Shown here: positions 1 to 5,721 of the stretch, in pieces
How positions within the stretch are numbered: position 1 is the first letter of the stretch
Layout: each line of letters opens with the position of its first letter
Origin: Bacteriovoracaceae bacterium UBA6144
GTDB lineage: Bacteria > Bdellovibrionota > Bacteriovoracia > Bacteriovoracales > Bacteriovoracaceae
Length of the DNA: 31,159 nucleotides
Assembly: GCA_002435705.1 (NCBI GenBank)
Contig: DIVA01000042.1
Coordinates: 1-31,159, forward strand
Direction of reading: 5' to 3'
Program-made: the position numbers and the translations under genes
Notes under the pieces: model-generated
Database searches by the model: none
Told to the model about the DNA's origin: nothing
What the model saw: only the letters and a program-made list of their open reading frames with translations

Positions 1-530
1 CCCAAGTGGCGAAAGAGATAAAGGTTTGTCAGCATTCCATAATACGACTGATGGATTTCTCCATAATCGGCATGCGAGCCACCCTGATACCCCATGAGAA
101 AACTGAGATGAGTGGACTGTGTCGAGGGACCCAGTAGGCGGTAATAAAGAGTCAGGTCATCGCGTTTAAAAATTAAACCGCTGCCCTCACTTTTTGTCTC
201 ATGCTGAGAAAACCCAAACCCCAGAGCACCATAGTGAAATTGAATCTGTGTCTCAAGACTTGCTGTCTTACTCTTTTCATCACGAACTTCGGCTTTGTAG
301 AGCTGACCTTTTCCGACTTTAAAATCCACCAGCATCTCCAGCATGGGGCTTCTCCAGGGAGACCAGCGTTTTTTTCGACCGGAAGATCTTCGTTTTAGGT
401 ATAGGTCTTCTACCGACCAACGATCCCGGACTTTTTTGATATGTTTTTGCACGACGCGACTATAAACTTCACTTTGTGCGAAAGCAGGAGCGGTCGTGAC
501 CATCATGAGCACCAGCAGAAGTTTGATCAT
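1..530 (-). CDS. Exported protein of unknown function (C-terminus outside window)
   Basis: Reading leftward from an ATG at 528-530 gives an open frame of about 176 codons that runs off the left edge, so the protein is incomplete. It begins with a clear signal peptide (Met-Ile-Lys, a Leu/Val/Met-rich core, then Ala-Pro-Ala-Phe-Ala before Gln-Ser-Glu), so it should be exported. After a basic stretch (about residues 27-60, with RKKR and WSPWRSP) the sequence alternates polar and hydrophobic residues in short strands (around LEMLVDFKV, QIQFHYGALGFGFS, LTLYYRLLG, LSFLMGYQGG). This resembles a beta-barrel or beta-sandwich envelope protein. I do not recognise the family. There is no Shine-Dalgarno sequence before the ATG; a -10-like TATATT ends five bases upstream, so the message may be leaderless. 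Real gene: fairly sure. Function: unknown. Confidence 0.75.
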   Translation of the reverse strand, partial: MIKLLLVLMMVTTAPAFAQSEVYSRVVQKHIKKVRDRWSVEDLYLKRRSSGRKKRWSPWRSPMLEMLVDFKVGKGQLYKAEVRDEKSKTASLETQIQFHYGALGFGFSQHETKSEGSGLIFKRDDLTLYYRLLGPSTQSTHLSFLMGYQGGSHADYGEIHQSYYGMLTNLYLFRHL

Positions 531-535
531 AATTT

Positions 536-564
536 AATATAAATTCTTTTCACCCTTTTGTCTT
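536..564 (-). promoter_or_regulatory. Probable promoter for the leftward exported protein, leaderless arrangement
   Basis: On the minus strand AAGACA (564-559) and TATATT (541-536) are separated by exactly 17 bases. That fits a sigma-70 promoter, with 4 of 6 and 5 of 6 consensus matches. The expected start of transcription falls on or within a base of the A of the ATG at 530, so there is no room for a ribosome binding site. Assigned by eye only. Confidence 0.45.
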
Positions 565-569
565 ATAAT
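564..569 (+). promoter_or_regulatory. Consensus -10 element just upstream of the cNMP-domain gene
   Basis: A perfect TATAAT lies at 564-569, six bases before the first ATG at 576. Initiation at the usual distance would put the first transcribed base at or next to that ATG. The -35 region is poor (about 541-546 gives no good match). There is no purine-rich ribosome binding site between the hexamer and the ATG. Confidence 0.4.
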
Positions 570-575
570 GAAGTC

Positions 576-1022
576 ATGATGAATCTTGAACTTTTTGACA
601 AAATCCCTTTTTTTGAATCTTTCTCTGAAGAGCAACTTCAGCGTCTCTATCCACTCACGGAAAGAAGAGTGTACCAAAAAGGGGAGTTGATCCGAAGTCA
701 GGGGGACGTGAATTTCGAGCTCTGCTTTCTTCTGAACGGAGCTGTGGATGTGAAAGTCGACGATCAATTTGTCGTGACCATCAACGAGTACGGAGAAATT
801 TTTGGTGAGATGTCTATTGCTCAACACACGACCTCAACGGCGACAGTGATCGCTCAAAGTGATTGCACCATGCTGGTACTCAATTTTCAAGAACTGCAAC
901 AAAGTCTGATTGGCCCTGAACGTGAGGCCGTTTTAAAAAATTTCTATAAAGCGTGCTCTGAGATCCTCGCTAAAAAACTCATTCGCACCAATCAGATCGC
1001 TAAAACCTTTAAAGGCCAGTGA
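576..1022 (+). CDS. Single-domain cyclic-nucleotide-binding (CRP/cNMP fold) protein
   Basis: The 148-residue protein is a stand-alone cNMP-binding beta-roll (residues about 5-110) followed by a helical tail. It has no helix-turn-helix, so it is not a CRP-type transcription factor. Visible family features are the N-terminal FDKIPFFESFSEEQLQRL helix, the YQKGELIRSQGD turn, and the phosphate-binding-cassette region GEIFGEMSIA (about 74-83). The cassette arginine that normally contacts the cyclic phosphate is replaced: the segment reads TTSTA where most binders have P-R-S-A. Binding of cAMP or cGMP is therefore doubtful, and the domain may be structural or bind something else. An upstream TTG at 558 is open in frame, but the tandem ATGs at 576 and 579 match the family start. 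Its TGA overlaps the queC ATG (TGATG), so the two are probably co-translated. Confidence 0.85.
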   Translation: MMNLELFDKIPFFESFSEEQLQRLYPLTERRVYQKGELIRSQGDVNFELCFLLNGAVDVKVDDQFVVTINEYGEIFGEMSIAQHTTSTATVIAQSDCTMLVLNFQELQQSLIGPEREAVLKNFYKACSEILAKKLIRTNQIAKTFKGQ

Positions 1023-1705
1023 TGAAGAAGAAAGCAGTGGTTGTGCATTCTGGAGGAATGGATTCTAGTCTCTGCCTAGCGATGGCAGTGAAAGAATTTG
1101 GCGCCTCTCAGGTCCTCGCTCTATCCTTTGATTATGGTCAACGCCATCGCGTGGAACTCGCCCAGGCGCAAAAAATCGCCGCACACTTTCACGTGGATCA
1201 CACCACATTGAAGCTTGAATGCTTAAATGAAATCACCGAAAACTCTCTCACGCGTCCCATGGCTATTTCTCACACCGCTGCCGCCCCCAATACACTTGTC
1301 GCTGGTCGCAACGGGCTTTTTGCTCGTCTCGCGGGTATTCATGCTTATGGGGTGGGAGCGAAAGTCATCTCTATGGGAATCATGGAACTGGAAGTCGCAA
1401 ACTCTGGTTACCGGGATTGCTCGCGGGAATACATGGATCTAATTCAAGCGGCGCTAAGAATGGATTTTGCCCAAAATGATTTTGAAGTCCGCACGCCCTT
1501 GGTCTCCATGACGAAGCCACAAAGTATGGAGCTGGGAGCAAAGCTTGGGGTCTTGGAGTTTTTACTGGAAGAGACCATTACTTGTTACGAAGGAATAAAA
1601 CATGAGGGCTGTGGAGTGTGTCCTGCGTGTCTACTTCGAAACGCAGGACTGAGAGATTTTTTAAAAACGAATCCGATTAATTTTTCTTGGCGCTCAAAAC
1701 TCTAG
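1022..1705 (+). CDS. queC: 7-cyano-7-deazaguanine (preQ0) synthase QueC
   Basis: QueC converts 7-carboxy-7-deazaguanine to preQ0 with ATP and ammonia, a cytoplasmic step of queuosine synthesis for tRNA. The 227-residue protein has the ATP-pyrophosphatase P-loop SGGMDS at residues 10-15, the following ALSFDYGQRHRVEL segment, and four clustered C-terminal cysteines (CYEGIKHEGCGVCPACLLR) that form the family's zinc site. Length is normal. The ATG at 1022 is preferred over an in-frame GTG at 1019. It overlaps the stop of the upstream gene, and AAAGG at about 1010-1014 can serve as ribosome binding site. No other queuosine genes are nearby. The stop overlaps, tail to tail, the stop of the leftward gene at 1702. 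Confidence 0.95.
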   Translation: MKKKAVVVHSGGMDSSLCLAMAVKEFGASQVLALSFDYGQRHRVELAQAQKIAAHFHVDHTTLKLECLNEITENSLTRPMAISHTAAAPNTLVAGRNGLFARLAGIHAYGVGAKVISMGIMELEVANSGYRDCSREYMDLIQAALRMDFAQNDFEVRTPLVSMTKPQSMELGAKLGVLEFLLEETITCYEGIKHEGCGVCPACLLRNAGLRDFLKTNPINFSWRSKL

Positions 1706-2229
1706 AGTAGTTCACACAACTCGCCCCAGAGTTCGGCGAGTTCACGTTTATACTTTTGACCATCTTCGATCCATTTGTCTTGATCGAGACGATCTTCACC
1801 TTCTGCCACCCACTCATCGAGAAGAAGCAGATGATCTTCCATCTCATCTAAAAGATCTCCCGCCTCATCGTCTTGGTCATCAATCGAGGTTCCTGCCAGA
1901 GTCATTCCCATGAGAAAGAAATCCCCTAAACGACCAAGGGCGATGACTTCATCTTTCAGATTAGATCCGTCGATCACAAGAAGATTCTTTCTACGCTTAG
2001 GAAGACTCTTGGAAATATCATCCCACAACTGTTTCACGTCTTTTTCAATTTCCACCCGTGCCTCGGGTGTGTTGAATTGAACGGTCACTTTGGTTTCTTC
2101 GAGGAAAAGTTCTTTGATCGCGCGATCAAACTTCATGGGCTTTTCAGCGGAGAGACATCCCACGAGGAAAGCTTCCACTTCGCGGGGGTTCATTTCTAGG
2201 TCACATTTTTTTAGACTCTCGCTGAGCAT
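1702..2229 (-). CDS. Acidic protein of unknown function, possibly UPF0149/YgfB-like
   Basis: A 175-residue, strongly acidic, mostly helical protein without signal peptide or membrane segment. Two short hydrophobic glycine-containing motifs, FLVGCLSAE near residue 22 and LGDFFLMGMTLAG near residue 103, sit in otherwise charged sequence, and the C-terminal third is rich in Asp/Glu (DDQDDEAGDLLDEMEDH). The first motif and the overall size recall the UPF0149/YgfB family, but the match is weak and I would not name it. The ATG at 2229 has AGAGG five bases upstream and abuts the TAA of the nitroreductase gene (TAAATG), so the two form a leftward operon. Its stop codon lies inside the queC stop (shared CTAG at 1702-1705). 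Confidence 0.8.
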   Translation of the reverse strand: MLSESLKKCDLEMNPREVEAFLVGCLSAEKPMKFDRAIKELFLEETKVTVQFNTPEARVEIEKDVKQLWDDISKSLPKRRKNLLVIDGSNLKDEVIALGRLGDFFLMGMTLAGTSIDDQDDEAGDLLDEMEDHLLLLDEWVAEGEDRLDQDKWIEDGQKYKRELAELWGELCELL

Positions 2230-3015
2230 TTAAACCTCTCTGATAAATTGCGAATCCGGAAAGCGCACACGCTGGCCATAGACCCCATTGTCCGCTCTCT
2301 TGCCGCAACTTATCACCATCACAACTTCATCGCACCCTTTAAGTTTAAGTAATTTTTTCACTCTTTTTGAGTCAAATCCTTCCATGGGACAGGTATCAAA
2401 CCCGTGGGCGGTCATGCCGAGCATGAAGTTTTCACAAGCAAGGGCCACGCTCTTAGCGCCCCACAAACGCATTTGAGAATAGTTAGTCGGCTCGCGTGTG
2501 ATAACTCGAAAGAGGCCGATGAAAAAGAAGGTAATTTTTTTTAAAAATCCAATAGAACTCAAAAACCCTTGGGTATAAACCATAGGGGCCAGCTTCGAGT
2601 AATAAGCTTTAGCCGAAGCTGGAATTTTATGACCTTGGGCCTCACCTTCTTTAAAAACGTCCAGCATCTGTCGTGCGTGTTTTTTCCAGTGCCACGGTCT
2701 GGCTACCGCCACCACCAATTCTTGCGAGGTGCGAGCGGCGGGCTGGTTAAAACAGTAGTAAGCGAGGCTTTTTTTCTTTTCAGGACTTCTTACCCAGTAA
2801 AACTCCCAGCACTGCAGATTTGATGAGTTAGGTGCTAAGAGCGTCCATTCCAAAACTTCTCGCATCACGCTTTCAGGAATAGGGGTCGAGTCATAAACCC
2901 GTACACTTCGGCGCGCGCGGATAATGGCATCAAAAGCCTTGGGGTCTGTAGGTGGTCTCTGCTCGCTATAGCCTAAATCCGGTATCTTAGCGAAGACTTC
3001 AGCTGCATCACTCAT
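2230..3015 (-). CDS. Nitroreductase-family FMN oxidoreductase
   Basis: A 261-residue cytoplasmic flavoenzyme of the nitroreductase superfamily, which reduces nitro compounds, quinones or related substrates with NAD(P)H and FMN. The FMN-binding start RARRSVRVYDSTPIPESV lies at about residues 24-41 and is followed by the LLAPNSSNLQCWEFYWV segment. The C-terminal half contains CENFMLGMTAHGFDTCPMEGF, the usual Gly-Leu/Met-x-x-x-Gly region that closes over the flavin. An insertion of roughly 60 residues between these parts (HARQMLDVFKEGEAQG to FFFIGLFRVI) includes a hydrophobic patch that could form an active-site lid or touch the membrane. The start at 3015 has AGGAG five bases upstream; the longer open frame to 3258 has no such support and was rejected. 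Substrate cannot be told from sequence. Confidence 0.88.
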   Translation of the reverse strand: MSDAAEVFAKIPDLGYSEQRPPTDPKAFDAIIRARRSVRVYDSTPIPESVMREVLEWTLLAPNSSNLQCWEFYWVRSPEKKKSLAYYCFNQPAARTSQELVVAVARPWHWKKHARQMLDVFKEGEAQGHKIPASAKAYYSKLAPMVYTQGFLSSIGFLKKITFFFIGLFRVITREPTNYSQMRLWGAKSVALACENFMLGMTAHGFDTCPMEGFDSKRVKKLLKLKGCDEVVMVISCGKRADNGVYGQRVRFPDSQFIREV

Positions 3016-3090
3016 AAAAACTCCTAGAAAAAATACAAGGTTTTGCGGTATTTTCACTCTTTTATAGGTGTTAAGTCTAGGATGCTCGTT

Positions 3091-3915
3091 ATGAAGAATC
3101 TTACTTCCTTCTTCTCTTTGATATATTGGGTCTGCAAGATCACGGTGATCGTGCTTTTGTATCAGCTCTGGATCGAGCGGGCCTATGCTTTTAATGCGAC
3201 AGATTCTATGCGTGAAGTGCAGGAAGATGAGTATTTTAAGTTCATGACTGATACTCAAAAAGAGGCCTTAGGCATTTTAGGGGATCGTGAGTTTAAATTT
3301 AAAAGACATATTACCTGTTCACGACTTTTTACTTTGAACGGTGATGTCAGCCACTACGAATGTCCGGATAAAACCTTTAGTTTCATCCAGCCTGAGTCCA
3401 CAGGGCCTGGCGGCTGGAACGGGTATTGCGGGCAAGTTGCCATTTCAAATGCGACTCGTATGATCTGTAAGCGCGCGGTTGATCCTTTAGATACTGGGGC
3501 CCGTGACATCACACCTGGCACCAGACCTGACACCAATCGTAACGCTCTCAATGATCTCTTCGCTCGCATCAACTCGTGCCCCTCTGGCAAATGGGTGACT
3601 CGAGGGGCTCTTTCTGCCAACTCCTATATCAATCGTTTGCGATCGGCCCTTTATGGGGGAGCATCGAATTTCACGCGAGTGAGAACGGATGGCAAGAAGG
3701 TTTCAATCACACCTGTTCCTGTCTTGATTGCCTCGAGCATTCAAGGCTTTCATTGGGTTACTCTGGTTGATTTTCTTCCGAACTTATCCGACAAGTATAA
3801 CTGCGACGCCGTGATGAATACATGGGGTGATCAGAAGATCATGACTTGTGAAAACCTCGTGAAGTACGGCCGTAATCCACTTTTTGGCTTTAGTTTCTTG
3901 TCGTTTGTTGATTAA
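3091..3915 (+). CDS. Secreted papain/C39-like cysteine peptidase (putative)
   Basis: A 274-residue protein with a long N-terminal signal or anchor segment (charged Met-Lys-Asn, then a hydrophobic stretch to about residue 36, with a plausible cleavage after Ala-Tyr-Ala). The mature part has the order expected of a papain-fold or C39-like peptidase. Cys113 lies in GWNGYCGQVAISN (compare the Q/C-G-x-x-x motif at the head of the catalytic helix). His221 lies in GFHWVTLVDF. Asn243 lies in NTWGDQ. Several further cysteines (CSRLF, YEC, MIC, INSC, YNC, MTC) suggest disulfides in the periplasm or outside the cell. The ATG at 3091 with AGGAT upstream is preferred; an ATG at 3082 is the alternative. 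The next gene starts eight bases after the stop. The assignment rests on motif order only; a C39 or transglutaminase-like fold with another activity is possible. Confidence 0.7.
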   Translation: MKNLTSFFSLIYWVCKITVIVLLYQLWIERAYAFNATDSMREVQEDEYFKFMTDTQKEALGILGDREFKFKRHITCSRLFTLNGDVSHYECPDKTFSFIQPESTGPGGWNGYCGQVAISNATRMICKRAVDPLDTGARDITPGTRPDTNRNALNDLFARINSCPSGKWVTRGALSANSYINRLRSALYGGASNFTRVRTDGKKVSITPVPVLIASSIQGFHWVTLVDFLPNLSDKYNCDAVMNTWGDQKIMTCENLVKYGRNPLFGFSFLSFVD

Positions 3916-3923
3916 ATCAACAC

Positions 3924-4940
3924 ATGCAGAAAGCCCTTCTCATTATTCAAACCGCTTTTATCGGTGACACCATTCTTGCCAGCAGTTTTGCGCAAGAAGT
4001 AGCGCGGGAGTACCCTGACCATGAGATTCACTTCTTGTGTCGCCATGGTAATCAGTCGGTGCTCGACGGTCTTCCTTTCATTCATAAACTCTGGGTTTGG
4101 GATAAGCGCGGGTCAAAGTATAAATCTTTGTGGCGCATGATTAAAGAGCTGCGTGGATTCAAGTTTGACGTGGTCTTTAATCTGCACCGTCACTTCAACT
4201 CAGGTCTAGTCAGTCTGTGTATGAAGGCAAAACATAAAATCGGTTTTAAGCAAAATCCTCTCTCTTTTTTTTATTCTAAGAGTATAAACCATCGTATCCC
4301 ACACACTGTGCAGAATAAGTCGTGGCACGAAGTGCAGCGCAATCTTCAGCTCCTACAAGCCATTAAACGCAATTATCCCATGGCGATTAATCCTAAGGGG
4401 GTGAGACCCCAGCTTCCGATCACAGAGACTCATCGGCAGAAGGTGCAGGATCTTGGATTGAAAACTCCCTACGTGGTGGTGGCCCCAGCTTCAGTTTGGT
4501 TCACCAAGCAGTGGGAAGAGGCGAGTTATAAAAATCTTGTGAGTCGTCTCTCTGAACGCTTTCAGGTCTATCTCATCGGAGGACCCGATGATTTTGCATT
4601 GTGTGAGCGAGTAAAAGCAGAAAGTGGTGCTGTGAATTTGTGTGGAAAACTCAATCTTTTAGAAAGCGCAGCGCTGATGGAAACTGCGACTCGTGTGTTT
4701 GTGAATGACTCCGGTCCCCTGCATCTGGCGAGCAGTGTGAACGCTCCGAGTACTTCTTTTTTTTGTGCCACGATTAAAGAGTTTGGCTACGGGCCCTTGA
4801 GTGATGATTCCATCGTGCTCGAGAGTCCTGAAAAACTCAATTGTCGTCCCTGCGGTTTGCATGGTCATACCAGTTGCCCGCAAGATCATTTTAAGTGTGC
4901 TAAAAACATCACGGTAGAGATGGCGCTTAAGACAGTCTAG
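3924..4940 (+). CDS. Family 9 glycosyltransferase (lipopolysaccharide heptosyltransferase-like)
   Basis: The 338-residue protein fits the ADP-heptose:LPS heptosyltransferase family (GT9, WaaF/WaaC-like), which adds heptose to the LPS inner core at the cytoplasmic face of the inner membrane. Family features visible are the N-terminal ALLIIQTAFIGDTILAS with the Gly-Asp pair of the acceptor domain, FDVVFNLHRHFNS, the donor-domain opening VVVAPASVWFTKQW near residue 190, YLIGGPDDF, and the nucleotide-binding FVNDSGPLHLASS. A cysteine-rich C-terminal segment (CRPCGLHGHTSCPQDHFKC) is common in the WaaF subgroup. Length is normal. There is no Shine-Dalgarno sequence and only eight bases separate it from the peptidase gene, so it probably depends on that transcript. 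No other LPS-core genes are adjacent, so the acceptor is not defined. Confidence 0.9.
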   Translation: MQKALLIIQTAFIGDTILASSFAQEVAREYPDHEIHFLCRHGNQSVLDGLPFIHKLWVWDKRGSKYKSLWRMIKELRGFKFDVVFNLHRHFNSGLVSLCMKAKHKIGFKQNPLSFFYSKSINHRIPHTVQNKSWHEVQRNLQLLQAIKRNYPMAINPKGVRPQLPITETHRQKVQDLGLKTPYVVVAPASVWFTKQWEEASYKNLVSRLSERFQVYLIGGPDDFALCERVKAESGAVNLCGKLNLLESAALMETATRVFVNDSGPLHLASSVNAPSTSFFCATIKEFGYGPLSDDSIVLESPEKLNCRPCGLHGHTSCPQDHFKCAKNITVEMALKTV

Positions 4941-4946
4941 GCATGC

Positions 4947-5375
4947 TTAAATCAAATGCTTAAAAGGAAACTGTGGAAGTTTCTTTAGTATGTTCACTAA
5001 GCTTCTAAGAGTTGGATTTGCGAAGCGAGAACTCTCGAGTTTTTGATATGAATAAAGCGTCTGGAAGCCCAATTGTTCTCGCATCTGATGCTGGGTAAGT
5101 CCAAGTTTTAAACGTGTTCTTCTCATCAAAAAAGAAAATGCTATTTCTGGCTTTACGTCGACGGCGATGATCTTTGGTCTAAGCTTAACCGATGGTTTAG
5201 GAAGGGGCAGGATAAGTTTTGAATCCTCTGGTTCATCGAGGTAGAGATTGAGGGCTTCCTCGCATTGGTTTTGAAGATCACTCAAGTCTTCACCCTGTGC
5301 CCTACAACCTGGAAGTTCAATGCACTCTGCCCAGTAACCTGTTTTTTCTTTATGTCTATGGAAGTGGTATTTCAT
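4947..5375 (-). CDS. hicB: HicB-type antitoxin with C-terminal XRE-like DNA-binding domain
   Basis: A 142-residue antitoxin. The N-terminal HicB fold (about residues 1-50) shows YHFHRHKEKTGYWAECIELP, GCRAQGEDLSDLQNQCEEAL and LNLYLDEP, the degenerate RNase-H-like fold that caps the toxin. Residues about 80-130 (LKLGLTQHQMREQLGF, YQKLESSRFANPTLRSL) are an XRE-like helix-turn-helix that should bind the operon's own promoter. It overlaps the end of hicA by four bases (ATGA at 5372-5375), so translation is coupled. Toxin-first order is usual for hicAB. Nothing looks broken. Confidence 0.92.
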   Translation of the reverse strand: MKYHFHRHKEKTGYWAECIELPGCRAQGEDLSDLQNQCEEALNLYLDEPEDSKLILPLPKPSVKLRPKIIAVDVKPEIAFSFLMRRTRLKLGLTQHQMREQLGFQTLYSYQKLESSRFANPTLRSLVNILKKLPQFPFKHLI

Positions 5376-5557
5376 TTCTTTGCTCCCAGTCTCTTCAGTA
5401 GTGCCTTCTCTAATCCCTTCTTTAGTTCACGATGAAGGGGAATCGTTTCGGGCCTCTCTCCCTCTTTTTGGATAATAACGTGAGAGCCTTTTTGTCGCAC
5501 TTTTTGCCAACCATGCTTTTCGAATAGCTTGAGCATCTCGTCTCCGCTCATCGGCAT
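5372..5557 (-). CDS. hicA: HicA-type mRNA interferase toxin
   Basis: A 61-residue double-stranded-RNA-binding-fold toxin that cleaves mRNA and is neutralised by HicB. It shows the family sequence order MSGDEMLKLFEKHGWQ, VRQKGSHVIIQKEG with the catalytic histidine in GSHVI (residue about 26), then IPLHRELKKGLEKALLKRLG. Length is typical. The first ATG (5557) has AGGAT eight bases upstream; an internal ATG two codons later (MSGDEM) is also possible. Both catalytic and core residues are intact, so the toxin is probably functional. Confidence 0.92.
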   Translation of the reverse strand: MPMSGDEMLKLFEKHGWQKVRQKGSHVIIQKEGERPETIPLHRELKKGLEKALLKRLGAKK

Positions 5558-5572
5558 AATTCATCCTTATTT

Positions 5573-5590
5573 TACCACTTTAAGGTGGTA
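5573..5590. promoter_or_regulatory. Palindrome upstream of hicAB, candidate HicB operator
   Basis: TACCACTTTAAGGTGGTA is an 18-base inverted repeat with one imperfect pair (T5579 against G5584). It sits 16 bases before the hicA start. HicB proteins with a helix-turn-helix repress their own promoter through such palindromes, so this is the obvious candidate site. I could not place a convincing -35/-10 pair around it. Confidence 0.6.
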
Positions 5591-5703
5591 TTGTAAAAAA
5601 TGAAGACAAGGTATTGTTTTCATTCGACAAGACGATTAGCTTTTAAGGAGCGTCTATGGAAAGAATAAGTATTTAAATAAGGAGGAATACTTCCGTTTTG
5701 AAA

Positions 5704-5721
5704 CAGCTAAGGCCTTAGCTG
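5704..5721 (-). terminator. Perfect 18-base palindrome at the end of the SNF2 gene
   Basis: CAGCTAAGGCCTTAGCTG reads the same on both strands and contains the TAA stop of the SNF2 gene (5715-5717). As RNA it could form a seven-pair stem with a GGCC loop. A second small hairpin (GGAA, GTA, TTCC at about 5684-5695) follows. The downstream T-tract on the minus strand is weak (TTTTG type), so termination by this element is inferred. A protein-binding site is the alternative. Confidence 0.4.

Noticed and set aside
3016..3258. N-terminal extension of the nitroreductase frame
   Set aside because: No ribosome binding site or family similarity; AGGAG correctly placed before the internal ATG at 3015, and the extension would cross the start of the divergent peptidase gene.
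5646..5700. Two Shine-Dalgarno-like sequences (AAGGAG and AAGGAGG) on the plus strand between hicA and the SNF2 gene
   Set aside because: The first precedes only a six-codon frame and the second no start codon with a useful frame. Probably chance or a decayed gene.
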